Below the pieces are notes generated by a model. The model was not told the origin of the DNA and searched no databases. It saw only the letters and a list, made by a program, of their open reading frames with translations. Of a stretch of 64,000 bases of DNA, positions 49,666-61,262 are shown piece after piece. The translations under genes and the position numbers were made by a program. This DNA is from Typhlomys cinereus (Eukaryota; Chordata; Mammalia; Rodentia; Platacanthomyidae), in the NCBI GenBank assembly GCA_023101885.1, contig JALPQD010000932.1, positions 248,001-312,000 on the forward strand. Reading direction: 5' to 3'. Each line of letters starts with the position of its first letter. Positions within the stretch are counted from its first letter, which is position 1.

Positions 49666-51335
49666 GATGGGGCAGCGATAGATGCACCAGGACACGTGAC
49701 TGTGCATGGCTTCCGAGGTCATCCAGGTGGCCCCTGCCGCCCCTCCTGTGTGATAGTCACAGCTGTCACAGGCAGATCTGTCCTCAGTATCAATTGTCGG
49801 TGGGATACCAGTCAGCAAGTGTCTCAATTGTATCTCCTCGGCGCCCCAAGCTGAGCTTGCCTCGTGTGAACCGAAGGACAATGAGAGGCCCCCAGGGTGG
49901 CTTTCTAAGGGGCCTGTCACATGCTATCTGGAAAGACCTCTGGTCACCAGGACCTACTGCACTTCCAATGACAAGATGACAGACGGGCCATGCCTGCCAC
50001 CATAATAACAGTCATCTGTCATCCGCTGGAAGCAGAGGAGCAGGTTGGGGATACGCTGCATGCCGCGCTGAAGATGTCTCATCAGGAGAAGACGAGGGCT
50101 TCTGAGGCCAGGGCTGGGCAACAGCGGACTCCCCCAAACCCAGGCATCCCCCAACAGTTCTTGCTAGCTCCACTTTTCATAACCGGTGGAAAAAAATGAG
50201 CCATTCAGTCTCAAAGGGCGTTCCGAGCTGTGGACAGCTGTTTAATTTTTTTGGGGGGGAGTAAATTATATATAATGTCATGTTGCAGAACACTGCCCCC
50301 TACCAGCATGACACAGCCACTGCTATCTTGAAACCAGAGCATCTGGGGTGACCCTCAGGAGACCCTCACGAGGTCTGACTCATTAACTTTATTCCCTGAA
50401 TGGGAACAGTGGTTGGACCGTTACCTGGGATTCCAGCCTTCCGTGCAGTCAGAATCAGGGAGTACCTACCCTTCTGCATGTGGCTTATTTCTCGAAGCAT
50501 CATGATCCCAAGTGCCCCCCTGTTGTGCTACATATCAGAACCGCGCTCCTTTCCTTGGCTGTATGAAATCCCAGGACGCACTCACACCACTAGAAGGTTT
50601 GCGGGACCAGACAGCCACTGCCGGCCGCAGCCTTCGATGGGCGGAAGCCATTTGCGATCTCATGACCCCCCAAGAAACGGCTCACTTCCTCCCTCTGCGG
50701 CCTTTTACCCCTGTGTCAGCAGCCCGGGGCTGAGGGAATCTCAGGTCAAAGCTCAGGCTCCAGCAACGCAAGGAACCAGGAACAAGTGGCTCTGGGTTTG
50801 AAGAACCATGTAAGACACTGCCAGGGCGAGGAAGGAGGCTGAGCCCGCAGAGGCGCATCTGTGTCTGTTGCCATGGGGACAGTGGGCGTGATTGCTCATC
50901 TAATCACCACTCCATCAGTGCCCTGCGGGCTGAGAATCACCATGCTCTCTCCTGGCCTCTGGGGAGCCTCATGCTGAGTGACATGTGACTGGTCCGGGCA
51001 TCCACCGCTGACCTCTGATCCTCATAAAGACTTCATGAAGTCACTGCATTTGCCTAGGGAGGACCCAAGACCTCTCGTGTTGACAGATGAGAAAACTGAG
51101 ACCCAGAGGCGCAGTGGTCCTGCTCCCACGCCTTGGCCACGGGCACCCTGCACCAGGACAGCAGGTGCTGTCTCTAAATCGACAAGTGGGTGAGTGGATG
51201 GGTCTGGCGAGGTCTCCACAGTGGGGGGCCATAGTTCCAGGTCTGCTCGGTTTCTCTCCAACATTCAGCACCCCCAGTTCTTGGGTGAGGAACCCCCTTT
51301 TACTCCAGGAGGAGACACACTTCCCTAGGGCTACG
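49666..51335. other. Intergenic, unique sequence
   Basis: 1.7 kb without recognised repeats. Several open frames of 70-130 codons lack recognisable domains. Confidence 0.45.
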
Positions 51336-51450
51336 ATGCATGCTGTCGCATGTCAGTCATGCTTTACTGCTCTAGAAAGAGAAGCGGCACGTGGTCCAGG
51401 AAACATCGGGCCACCCGTTCGCAGGTGTGGAGACCCCTGGAGGTCAGCGT
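51336..51450 (+). repeat. Local repeat, copy 1
   Basis: GCTTTACTGCTCTAGAAAGA and CATCGGGCCACCCGTTCGC recur in diverged form at 51945-52045. Not a family I recognise. Confidence 0.7.
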
Positions 51451-51944
51451 GCAGGGAAGACACAGGCAGCCTTCCTCGGTGCCTAGAAGCTCGGGGAAGC
51501 CAAGCGAAGAGGGTTAAACACACGAGGCTTTATTATTTCAGCAAATAATACCTGCATGTGTAGAGGTGGGCGTTCCGGGGCTGGAGGTTCTGTGGAGCCA
51601 CCTGGGACCTGAGTTTCTGGTCTTGGACTTTCTAGGGTCTCGTATCAAACCTCACAGTCCAAGATGTTGCCCGAGCTCCGGCCTTTCGTTCATGGTCTAC
51701 GCAGCAGAACAGTAAAGAAGGAAGACGTGTGCTCCCAACTGTCTTCTGTTTCATCTCCGTGGCCAGGACTTGGTCCCTGGCCGCGTGTAGTTGTCAGAGA
51801 AGCCGGTGAACACAGTCGTCCTTCTTAGGTGGCAACGTGCCCAACTTAGGGGCGGGACTCTGTGATTAAGGAAGAAGAAGGTGGGAAGAGGAATAGGAAG
51901 TTTCTGCCATGTGTACCTGTCGGTGACCTGCCTTCCGGGGTATA
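51451..51944. other. Between local repeats, unique
   Basis: No features recognised beyond a short purine-rich run near 51868-51900. Confidence 0.4.
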
Positions 51945-52045
51945 TTGTATGTCACTCGTGCTTCACTGTTCTAGAAAGAGGTCCAGGAGACATCGGGCAT
52001 CCATTCCCAGGTGGTCTTGGTGCAGTCAGCTGCCCACCAGTGCTG
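51945..52045 (+). repeat. Local repeat, copy 2
   Basis: GCTTCACTGTTCTAGAAAGA and CATCGGGCATCCATTCCCAG, about 80% like copy 1 and in the same orientation, about 600 bp downstream. Confidence 0.7.
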
Positions 52046-52132
52046 TGGTCTGGTGGTCTCAGAGGCGACAAACCACTCAGGTGTGGAGTCTTTGCTGAAA
52101 GCACTCAGCGCCTCCATCCTGGGCATTTCATT

Positions 52133-52208
52133 TCACTGCAGGGCTGGGGACTGAACCCAGGGCCCTGAGCATGCTCGGCAAATGCTCTGCCGCCAAGCCC
52201 CCCCTGCT
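52133..52208 (-). mobile_element. ID-type SINE, minus strand
   Basis: GGCTGGGGACTGAACCCAGG, TGAGCATGCTCGGCAAATGC, TCTGCCGCCAAGCCCC: reverse ID with both pol III boxes. Confidence 0.75.
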
Positions 52209-52344
52209 CCTGGCTTGGCGATGGGCGCTGTTGTTTCTCTGTGGAGACCAATCCCTCGGGGCTCTGATTCTGGGCAGTTTTCTGTTTTTCCTTCGCGAAG
52301 CATGCTCTAAGTTCTCGAATGCCTTGGGATATTTTCTTGTTAAA

Positions 52345-53490
52345 AGTTTCACTCTGGTACATCTATACAATGGAGTACTACTCAGCCATCAAAAATGATG
52401 AATTACTGGAATTTGCCAGGAAATGGATGTCATTAGAAGCAATTATATTAAGTGAAGTATCCCAGACCCAGAAAATTAGCGACGTATGTACTCCCTAATA
52501 GGTGGCTCCTAGTACCAAACCCACCCAGCCCACCTAGAGACAGTAATTGCAAGGGTTATGAACAGGAGGGATGGGGTAGGAGGGCCACACCAGAAACAAG
52601 GAGAGAAGGGACCATGTTACAGCAGAGAAAATAGGCCTCCACCAAGGACCCAAATAAGTAATGAGACATCTGATTAAGTTCACAGACTTTTGTTCCTGAT
52701 CATTTACTACTGAGAGGGTGTGATCTCACCAGAAGAGGAGGGCATATAGTCTGGCAGATAAAAAGTAACCATTCTGCAAATGGGTGATAGACCCCTCCCT
52801 TAGTATGGTTTCCCACTTTTATTACATCTACCTTTGAATGTGCTTTTATCACAAGACTCTAACAGCTTTTTGTCTCTGGCCAGGGGGTAACATACAATGC
52901 CCACCAGGATGGAGTGAAGGGCATTGCAGGAGCAGCAAAACTACAAAAGAAAATCAACAAACCACAATCCAGAACTTCAGAGACTCTATATCAACCACCT
53001 AGAACTAGGCCAGCTTAATCTCTCCCCATCCTGAAGCTCAGGGAAATTTGCGGAAGAGGGGGCGGTAAGAGTGTAAGAGCAAAAGGATGGGAGGAGCAAT
53101 GATATGTAAGATACTCCATACTAGTTAGGGCTGAAGCAATCATAATTGGACTTTGCATGCCCTGCGCATTGTCCAACATACTGTTGACCTCACAAAGTCT
53201 AGCATCTGCTAAAGGCACCAAGAGCCTTGGAGGTAAAGGATTGGCAGCCACAGCAGTGTTCCTATACCTAAGGGGAACACGGGAAAGGGTTCAGGGAAAG
53301 GCCACTGGGTCCTTGTACGTCATCGGAGAGGAGGGCCCAGAGGAAAATCAGACATGCACAAGAAAGGACTCTCTGGGAATTGGGGCGGGAGGCACTGGGG
53401 GATGGGGAGGAGAGGGGTGGGGAGGGGGAGCAGGGGATGGGGGGGGAGGGAGGGAACTGGTGTACCTAATAAGTTTGTATGAGCTGAAAA
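52345..53490 (+). mobile_element. L1 3' end: ORF2 C-terminus and 3' UTR
   Basis: About 1.15 kb of a 5'-truncated L1. The ORF2 end is followed by a 3' UTR with a G-rich purine tract (53370-53455) and an A10 tail. It matches the smaller L1 piece at 18672-19673, defining this lineage's L1 3' UTR. Confidence 0.9.
52358..52498 (+). pseudogene. L1 ORF2 C-terminal fragment
   Basis: 46 codons and a TAA at 52496-52498. TMEYYSAIKNDELLEFARKW is the conserved ORF2 C-terminal YTMEYYAAIKNDE motif. Everything upstream (endonuclease, RT) is absent. Confidence 0.93.
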
Positions 53491-53889
53491 AAAAAAGTTT
53501 CGTATCCATTCGCAGTGTGAAAACCTGATCGTCACCTTTCTCAGCACTTATACTGTTGTCATTGGATCGTTGTGGGGGAGAGAGGAGGGGGGTCTGTGTC
53601 AGGGATCAGGTGAAGTTGGGTCCTTGAGTTCCTTTGGGGGCACGCTCGGCCCTTTCTCGCTTCCCTCACATAAGAGGTTGCTTCGGAACATCCTCATGCC
53701 TGGCATCTGGCTTCCAAAAGGGAAGAAAGGAAAAGAAAGAACGGGGGTGGGGGCCAGGGGGTGGGGGAAGGAACTGCTGCAGCCTTTGCAACTCTGGGAC
53801 GCCCAGGATGGTTGTCTAAGTGAGAATCCCGAATCACCTTCGACAGGAGCCCCGAGCATGCCTGTGGGGTTACCGCCATCGAGGTAACC
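53491..53889. other. Intergenic, unique sequence
   Basis: No repeat or exon recognised. Confidence 0.4.
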
Positions 53890-54150
53890 GAGCGGGAAGA
53901 CCTGCCCCTGTGCCCAGCACCTCTCCCTGGCTTGGCGTCCTGGACGTGCAGAAAGGAGAAAGCAAGCTGAGCAGCAGCGCCGACAGCTCTGACTGCTGCC
54001 GCGTGACCAGCCGCCTCAGCCCCTGCCACCAGGACGCCCCCCGTGCTGGCTGGAATCTAGACCCTCCAGCCGAGATAAACCCTTGCCCCTCAAGTCGCTT
54101 TCTTGGGCGTATTTATCACAGCGGCGGAAAACCTAAGGCTGAATCCAGCC
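53890..54150 (+). mobile_element. MaLR-like LTR fragment, family C
   Basis: GCTGCCGCGTGACCAGCCGC, CCTCCAGCCGAGATAAACCC, GGCGTATTTATCACAGCGGC: 3' half of the family. Confidence 0.58.
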
Positions 54151-54239
54151 CCGTTTTGTAGCCCTGGGTCTTCCACGTGCTGGCTCAACATGCTGCCGCT
54201 GTCTACCACTGAGCGGCGGCCGCAGACTCTTGTTTTCAT

Positions 54240-54512
54240 TTGCGCGCGTGCATGTGTGTGCGCGCGTGCGTGCGCGTGTGCACGCGCATCAGAAGGCACT
54301 GTGTGTCCCTGTGAAGGACCCACGGTGACTTTGGGAATCATCCTGGATTGTTTCTATCTTCTTCCTTTGCTCTGGGGTTTCCCCAGGCTCCGCCCACCGG
54401 GGCGGGAAGTGCAGTCTGCTGCCTTTTGCCCTCTTGACATTTTTATGTGGGACCCGGGTCTGAATTCAGGATCTTCTGCTTGTGAGGCTCACCCCTGAGC
54501 CATCTCTCCAGC
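54240..54512 (-). mobile_element. B2-superfamily SINE
   Basis: CATCAGAAGGCACTGTGTGT, GAATCATCCTGGATTGTTTC, CTGAGCCATCTCTCCAGCCC on the plus strand. The tail is a GC-interrupted GTGCGCGCG run. Confidence 0.9.
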
Positions 54513-54934
54513 CCGGCCATAGACCCTTGTAAGTCACAGTGGCTGGACAAGGAGGGGCTTGTAACAATGAGGGGCAGTGAGGCTCCAGTGGTCTCTGCCT
54601 TTTACTGTGTGACCAGATCCAGCCACCAGTGACTACAGCTCGGGTCCTGGTGTCTGCAGGGGAGAGCTCTGTCTCTCCTGGCTGCTGCAAGCCGTGAGTG
54701 CTCCTGGAGGGAGGAAGTGCTCCCTTATCTATCCTGGGAGGATGGGGGGCTGCTGTCTGCGAAGAGCTGAAATTGATCTTATTAACGGCACTTACCATCC
54801 ACGCCTTCCTCAGGAAGCTCAGTTATCTCTGATGGATTCTGCCCGAAGCCTCTCTCTGTGGGTAGAAAGACAGATCTCTGCTGCTTCCCTCAGCCACCTC
54901 CCAGATTTTCTCTTTAGAATGGCTATAATATACT
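54513..54934. other. Intergenic, unique sequence
   Basis: No feature recognised. Confidence 0.4.
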
Positions 54935-55168
54935 GATGGGAGCTGGAGAGATAGCTCAGGGGTTATGACTCTGCCTTGCAAGCAGAAGTTTCTGAGTTCA
55001 GATTCCAGGTCCTACATAAAAACAGAAGTAGAAAAGGTTGCAGTCTACACTTCTGGCTCTGGTAGGCGGAGCCTGGGAAATCCCAGAGTGAAGCAAGGAG
55101 GTAGAAGCAATCCAGAATGATTCCCAAAGTCACCCTTGGTTCTCCACAGGGACACACAGTGCCCTCTG

Positions 55169-55211
<43 letters not shown>

Positions 55212-55215
55212 AAAA
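54935..55215 (+). mobile_element. B2-superfamily SINE, older subfamily, full length
   Basis: GGGAGCTGGAGAGATAGCTC, AAGCAATCCAGAATGATTCC, CACACAGTGCCCTCTGATAC, 42-bp CA tail. Confidence 0.92.
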
Positions 55216-55754
55216 TAGAAAATATTCCGACGAGCCTCCATCCTTATAAACTATCACCAGGATTGATGCTCAGACGACCCCTTTGTTGCTCAGTGGTCAT
55301 CTCTTCGTTTTTCTGGATTCATCTCACCTGGCCCCAGTTGTCTCCGAAGGCTTCCTGCTTTTCCTTCCACACCCTGCTGACGCTCTTAGACGGGGCTTTG
55401 TGTTGGTGACCACAGTTAGGCGTCTGCTTGGCTTCCTGATGCCAGATGCTTTTACATTAGCTTTTCAGGATTGTCCAGTGGTAGATCTAGCAAATTCTAG
55501 ATCCACATAAGGTCTTGTTAACTTCTGAGATCTTCCGTCTGAGCTACTCTAAGGGGGCAGCTCTTTTGTTTGGGAGGAGGATCTATGTACTAGGCAGGTG
55601 GTAAAACCCAATGATCACTCTTGAGATCCTTGGGCTAATGCCTAGCCACGAGAGAGGCCACGCCCCTCAAGACTTGTGGGCTTCATTCAGTTTGGGATTT
55701 TAAGGGTCCGCTGTTACCGCAGACATACTTACATTGTTCTGTTGATTTGTTAGG
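55216..55754. other. Intergenic, unique sequence
   Basis: No feature recognised. Confidence 0.4.
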
Positions 55755-55925
55755 GGCTCGTGTGTCCTGTACTGGCCTGGAGCTTGCTGCAGAGCCAGGG
55801 CTGACCTTGAACTCTGGGTCCTCCTGCCTCTACCTCCCATGCAAGGAGGTAGAAACACATCTAGCTTTTGCATTGCTTCATGCTAGACCGATTCTCCACC
55901 AACTCAGCCACAGAATGAGCTCTCT
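55755..55925 (-). mobile_element. B4 SINE, minus strand
   Basis: GGCCTGGAGCTTGCTGCAGA, GGGCTGACCTTGAACTCTGG, ACCAACTCAGCCACAGAATG: reverse B1-plus-head composition. Confidence 0.65.
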
Positions 55926-55943
55926 TCTTTTTCTGTTGAGTTA

Positions 55944-56234
55944 ACGAGTGTGTGTGTGTGTGTGTTGCATGCATGCGTGTGTATTTGTGTGCATGCACAT
56001 TGTATATGTAGGTAGGTGTGAAGACCAGGCAATGGATGGCTTCCTTCGTTGCTCTGCACCTTATTTCTTTTTAATATTTATTTATTTAGTGTGTGTGTGT
56101 GCGTGTGTGTGTGTTGCATGCATGCGTGTGTATTTGTGTGCATGCACATTGTATATGTAGGTAGGTGTGAAGACCAGGCAATGGATGGCTTCCTTTGTTG
56201 CTCTGCACCTTATTTCTTTTTAATATTTATTTAT
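55944..56234 (+). repeat. Two-copy tandem duplication, about 145-bp unit, of a B4 end
   Basis: TGTGTTGCATGCATGCGTGT, GTATATGTAGGTAGGTGTGA, CAGGCAATGGATGGCTTCCT and TTATTTCTTTTTAATATTTA occur twice in order, almost identical (C/T at GGCTTCCTT-CGTT/TGTT). Confidence 0.93.
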
Positions 56235-56235
56235 T

Positions 56236-56236
56236 T

Positions 56237-56282
<46 letters not shown>

Positions 56283-56510
56283 TGTGTGTGTATCAGAAGG
56301 CACTGTGTGTCCCTGTGGAGGACCAAGGATGACTTCGGGAATCATCCTCGATTGCTTCTACCTCCTTCTTGCTTCACTCTGGGATTTCCCAGGCTCCCCA
56401 CACCAGGCCCCCACTGTTTCTGCCTGGCATTTTTATGTGGGACCTGGGATCCAAACTCAGGACCTTCTGCCTGCGAGACAGAGCCTTGACCCCCGAGCCA
56501 CCTTTCCAGC
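56236..56510 (-). mobile_element. B2-superfamily SINE inserted in B4
   Basis: GT tail, TATCAGAAGGCACTGTGTGT, ATCATCCTCGATTGCTTCTA, CGAGCCACCTTTCCAGCCC. It has part of the internal region deleted. Confidence 0.9.
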
Positions 56511-56526
56511 CCTTACCCTATTTTTT

Positions 56527-56632
56527 AATACATTTTTTATTATTTCCGCTCATACAAACTTAATAGGTAGACCAGTTCCCTCCCTCCCTCCTCCTCCCCC
56601 CGAACCCCCTGCTCCCTTTCCCTCCCTCCCAC
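56527..56632 (-). mobile_element. L1 3' terminus insertion (106 bp)
   Basis: T-rich start, CTCATACAAACTTAATAGGT (reverse of the end of the 53460 L1), then a polypyrimidine run. A 16-bp duplication CCTTACCCTATTTTTT at 56511-56526 and 56633-56648 shows a separate, very short L1 insertion. Confidence 0.85.
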
Positions 56633-56648
56633 CCTTACCCTATTTTTT

Positions 56649-56855
56649 GAGACGGGGTCTCTTTGCTGAACCTGGAGCTCACCAATCCTGCAGAACTGGC
56701 TGGCCAGTGAATTTCGGGGACCTGGTTGTCTCCATTTCTCTAGTGCTGGGCTGATAGACGCACATGCTCTTCCTGGCGTTTACGTGGGTCCCCGGGATCT
56801 GAACTCGAGTCCTCATGCTTGCCCAGCAAGCGCTTTAGTCTCCCCAGCCCTTCTC
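56649..56855 (-). mobile_element. B4 SINE, remainder
   Basis: GAGACGGGGTCTCTTTGCTG, GCTGGCCAGTGAATTTCGGG, GATCTGAACTCGAGTCCTCA, TTAGTCTCCCCAGCCC. The 5' side of this B4 (in + order) is the duplicated piece at 56088-56234. Confidence 0.82.
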
Positions 56856-56874
56856 TGCTTTCTCTTGATTTTTA

Positions 56875-57052
56875 AACTATTTTATTATTTATGTGGGAGG
56901 CGCATACACACAGTGGTGCACAGGTGGGAGGTCAGAGGACAACTTTTGGAAATCACTTCTCCCCTTCCACCACGTGGACTTCCGGGGGTCAAACTTAGGG
57001 TGCCAAGCTTGAGAGCAGACCCCTTATCTGCTGAGTTATTTCACTAGTGATG
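56875..57052 (-). mobile_element. B3-like SINE
   Basis: GGTGGGAGGTCAGAGGACAA, CCACGTGGACTTCCGGGGGT, GCTTGAGAGCAGACCCC, CTGCTGAGTTATTTCACTAG, reverse. Confidence 0.7.
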
Positions 57053-58350
57053 GGTTTCGCTGTGGCGTTTCTTGCAAACATGTCGTCTGCCTTGTTCTTG
57101 CTCCTCCCTGCCCTGCCTGATTGTCATCATGGATGGAAAGACCCCTCCATCCCCTTCCCCTCCTCCCCCTGCCCCCGTGCAGGGCAGACAGACTGGCACT
57201 GCATTATGCTATGGGCCACAGATGGCAGGAAGGGAGTCTAGAAGTCACTCAAGCCCAGGGTAGGAGGGACTACAGGTGTCCCCAGGTCTTTGTGTTTGGG
57301 AGCAGAAGGAGGTGGGGCGGCTTCTGAGCTCCTGCTGTCAGGAGAGGCCATGTAGAGGGTGGATTATAGCAATCCCTGAAAGCAGATTTGGTTGCTAAAG
57401 ATGTCTCTGAACAGCCGGTCTTCACGTACCAGTTTCCCGAAGGATCTATGGAAAGCGGGCGGATGCATTTATGTTTGAAGAATTAATGGTTAAAAAAAAC
57501 CAACTTCAGGGCCATTACAAGGGCTGAGCATTTGGTGGGGGGACTCTTTTTTCAAAGGGGAACATCCTAGCGTGCACTCAACGCTGTAAAAGCCTTTTAT
57601 GCCTCTGCATTAAGCAGCATCATTAATGGAGCCTTTCGCCTGCTCTGTTTCTGTCGCAGAAATCAGCGCCTTAGGCGCCCTCCGCCAGCGCCGGCCCATC
57701 TGACCAGCTGCCTAGTCTCTGCCAGCTCTGCCAGCCTTTTTCGGGAAAGCGGCAAATGCACAGCCACCTGCACCCATCCTGGCAAGGGAGGGCTCTGAAG
57801 GGGGCTGGGCCGGCCCCCAGCGAGGCTCTGAGAAGAGCCCCGCCCCGCAGCTCACCCCGAGACCTTGAACTTGCTCAGTGCACTGGCACAAATCACCGCA
57901 CCCTTTTGCATCTCAGGGGCTTATCTGTGGGAGAGGAGCGTACACCCCCTGTCTCACAGCCCGGGAAGGCGGAAGATAAAAACCCACGGAAGATCTCATA
58001 GCACATAGCATGGAGCTTGGCTTGCCAAGGCCTGCTGAATTGAAATCTGTGCCCATGGATGGTTTGGGGCCAGGACCCCCATACGGTCACCCCCACCGTC
58101 CCTCAGCATCATCTGGAAATTAGACCCAATGGGTAGCAACTTGAAGTCTGAACCCACAGGCCCGGGTTCAGCCGCAGGGAGATGGTGAGGTCGGCATGTG
58201 GTCAAGATCGCCTCACAGCCCAGCCCTGGGCCCTTCAGAGAAGCGCTGCTTAGACTCCACCCGCTTAAAACCGGCGTCCTCCGACCACCTGAGAAAGCGA
58301 GTGTCGGCCTTGCGGGGGCAGGGGGGCTGCTTTCCAAACAGAACGTAATC
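57053..58350. other. Intergenic, unique; candidate regulatory stretch
   Basis: 57430-57680 has balanced, repeat-free sequence with homeobox-like motifs (GAAGAATTAATGGTTAAA, GCATCATTAATGGAGCC). No exon recognised. Confidence 0.4.
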
Positions 58351-58354
58351 ACAT

Positions 58355-58432
58355 TAGTCGACGGAGGCAGGAGGATTCCAAGTTCAGGGCCAGCTTGATG
58401 TTATGTAGCAGAGATCTCATCTCAAAAAGCCA
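58355..58432 (+). mobile_element. B1 SINE fragment
   Basis: GGAGGCAGGAGGATTCCAAG, TCAGGGCCAGCTTGATGTTA, GAGATCTCATCTCAAAAAGC. Confidence 0.75.
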
Positions 58433-58439
58433 AGGGGGC

Positions 58440-58640
58440 AGGGGGGGGGGATGACTCAGCAGCTGAAGGAGTCTGCGTGCAAACCTGGGGCCCCGGGTCC
58501 AATCCCTGGAGCCCACGTTAAGGAAAGAAGCAAATTCAGAAGGTTGACCTCTGACCTCCACCCCCACACGTGTGCTGTGGCTTGCAGGTACCTGGTTTCT
58601 CTGCCTTTGCCCCGTACCCCTCAAGTAAATAAGTAAAAGG
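58440..58640 (+). mobile_element. B3/B4-type SINE
   Basis: GGGGATGACTCAGCAGCTGA, GGGTCCAATCCCTGGAGCCC (box B), TGACCTCTGACCTCCACCCC, then AAATAAGTAAAAGG. Confidence 0.72.
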
Positions 58641-59064
58641 TGGGGGTGGGGACAGGTAATAGAACAGAAAATCTGTTACCACCGCCCAGGCGGGAACACG
58701 GTGCTTTCTGTCCGACTTAGCACCTCAGGGGTTCACATTCCCCAGGGATCTCTGTGCTCCTGAGGGTGAACCCCTGCTATCAGCCCTGGTGGGAGGCTGG
58801 AGTGGAGCAGCTTGGGGGGGAGGGGCTGCCCGCACCCTGTAGGGAGGCGGAGTCAGGGGGTAGAACTGCCCGGGGCGGGCGCTGGCTGAGGATTACTGGG
58901 CCGCAGGGAGGTGACCTGGAGCCCGGACAGGGACCAAGAGCAAGGCCGCTGATGGTGTGAGAGCGGTGAGCAAAGTCACCCAGGGTTTAGAGCAGTCCCC
59001 ACCAAATCCCACACCCGGCGGCACACGGGGACCACCACAGTGAGAGAGTGCGAGGGACTCCACA
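58641..59064. other. Intergenic, unique sequence
   Basis: No feature recognised. Confidence 0.4.
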
Positions 59065-59178
59065 GTAGGAGGCTGGATTTGAAGTTGATCTTCTCCGTCC
59101 ATCATGAAGGTCCCAGGAATCCGACTCGGGTCACCAGGTTTGCGCGGGACGCCTTTCCCTGCTGAGCCGTTTTACCAA
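59065..59178 (-). mobile_element. B3-like SINE fragment
   Basis: CGGGTCACCAGGTTTGCGCG, CCTTTCCCTGCTGAGCCGTT. Confidence 0.6.
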
Positions 59179-59810
59179 CGCCCGGAAGGGTTTCCTCTGT
59201 GGATTAAAAGCCACATGCCAAACAGGAGGAGCAGCCAGTGTCCCCAGGGCACGCCTGTGACCAAGCACACTGTGCTCTTCCCCAGTGGGCAGGTAGCAAC
59301 TCATGCGTGAGGTTCCGGGGCCAGGAAACGACCCCACAGGCACCGAGATGGAACCCACGCCCATGCCTGAACCCTGGAGCAAGCACGCTCATTTTTATTT
59401 GTAGCTTTTTTAAAACTACTGGCTCATGAAGAAATTCAGTGGCTGTAAGTTCTGTTTCTAAGAGTTGCATTTATTAGTTGTTTTTATAGCACCAGGAGCC
59501 TTCACCAAGCTTTGCAAACTGCAGCGCTATTCCAAATAAATAAATCCAAGTTCCACCCCCGGATGGTAAGGACAAATAGCCCAGAAATCCTTCTGGCTCT
59601 GCTTTTTATTTCTGTTCTCCGGCAGGCCATCTCGAGGGTGTGGTGGGACAATTTGGAACAGCACAGACCCCCAAGGGAGCAGGAGAAGAGCTTGGAATGA
59701 CTGACCCACTAAATGAAATGGAATGGAGACCCCAGTGAAGTTGGCATTCAAGGCCTGGGTTCTAGTGACTGCAGCTGGAATGGTTTCCCAGGGGTAGAAA
59801 GAGATGCCTG
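59179..59810. other. Intergenic, unique sequence
   Basis: No repeat or exon recognised. Confidence 0.4.
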
Positions 59811-60092
59811 GGGCTGGGAGGCGGCTGTCTGCAGGAGGGCTTGCTGCACCAACCAGGGGACCTGACTTCGATCTCAGAAACTGCATCAGAAGCCAGCTGC
59901 GGTGGTAGTGGCGCGGGTTTGCCAGCCCAGAGCTGGGGAGGCAGAGACAGGGGTTCAACTTGGGCATCAGCCAGCCTGGCCAATTAGAGACTCTCACAAA
60001 ACAAGGTGCCCCCTCCCAGCCAGGAATGACAGCCAAGGTCAACCTCTGACCTCTACAGGAATACACATACACATGTGCACACACCACAAATT

Positions 60093-60148
<56 letters not shown>

Positions 60149-60172
60149 CACACATAAATAAAAATAAAGAGA
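59811..60172 (+). mobile_element. B4 SINE, full length, with (CA)n tail
   Basis: GGGGCTGGGAGGCGGCTGTC, B1-like GCCAGCCCAGAGCTGGGGAG, GTCAACCTCTGACCTCTACA, then a 50-bp CA run (60096-60145) and ATAAATAAAAATAAAG. Confidence 0.85.
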
Positions 60173-60843
60173 GGCGCTTGGAACTATAGACAGATGGTAC
60201 CTTCAGTTCAAAACCCATGCCTCCTCCTCCTCAGTCAACTCTGTTTGGAGGTCCACGCAGCACCCCAGGCTCAAGGAGGGGCCTGCCAATTCCCTGTGGT
60301 CTCCTGCTCCCTTGCTGCAGCTGGTTTAGGCTCCTTTGACCGAGCCTAGGTGAGACCCTCTTCTTGCCGTTGCTGAGTTTGGGCGTGGATGCCCAGGTGT
60401 CTGCAGCCATATTGCCATCACGAGGCAAGCAAGCCCCAAGACAGCCAAAGAGGCCAAGTGGGTGGGATGAACCAGGGTCTTAGCGGATGCCACCAAGTCA
60501 CTTGATTAACTCATTCTGGACCCACCTTATCTTCAAAATTTGAATTAGGCAAGTTACATGTTCTTCCTGGAAACTGACTTCTCTCCCATAAGAGAAGCAT
60601 CGGGGTGACCACTTCCTACCCCCATCCCTCCCACCCCCGCCTCATGCTCCACCATGGTCCTCCCCTTGAGCTCTGCCCACTGGCCACCCCAGCCTTCCTC
60701 CTCAGCTCAAAGGAATCCCTCTTCCTCCTGCCTCAGGATATTTGCACAGGTTTTGGCCTCTTCCTGGACTCCTCGCCTCTCTTCCGCTCCCCCATGCTAG
60801 CCTGGCTAAGTGCACCCAGGATTCCGGGCACAGGATGAATATT
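60173..60843. other. Intergenic, unique sequence
   Basis: No feature recognised. Confidence 0.4.
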
Positions 60844-61262
60844 TGTTGCACTTATTCTGTATTGTTGCTGATAAATTCACAACAAAATGGCTTAAGGGAA
60901 TAAGGGGTTTTATTTTTGACTTATGATGTCCAGGTGCAGTTCCTTGTCCAGTTGGCAACAGAGTCTCCACAAACACCAGGGGCTGAAGGAACTGGCCACA
61001 ACATGTCTACAGAAGCGCTGAGAGAAAGACAATCCTCTTTCCAGACCAGCATGTCTGGCCAAGTACACACAAGGATGCCAACTCTTTCAGCCAGTCCCCT
61101 CCATTTTATTTACCCGCCCAGGTACTAGTCCCACCCACCATGTGCTGGGCCTTCCCCATTAACTAGACAGGCTCCTGCAGGTTGTCTCTGGACTTAACCA
61201 CTAATTCTCTACAAATGTGCCCAGAGCTCAAACCCTCAACCGTCAAGTGCCCAACTATGACA
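60844..61262 (-). mobile_element. MaLR-like solo LTR, family A copy 4
   Basis: Reverse of family A: TGTTGCACTTATTCTGTATT at the left, TCAAGTGCCCAACTATGACA at the right, 419 bp. No matching 5-bp duplication at these ends. Confidence 0.68.
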
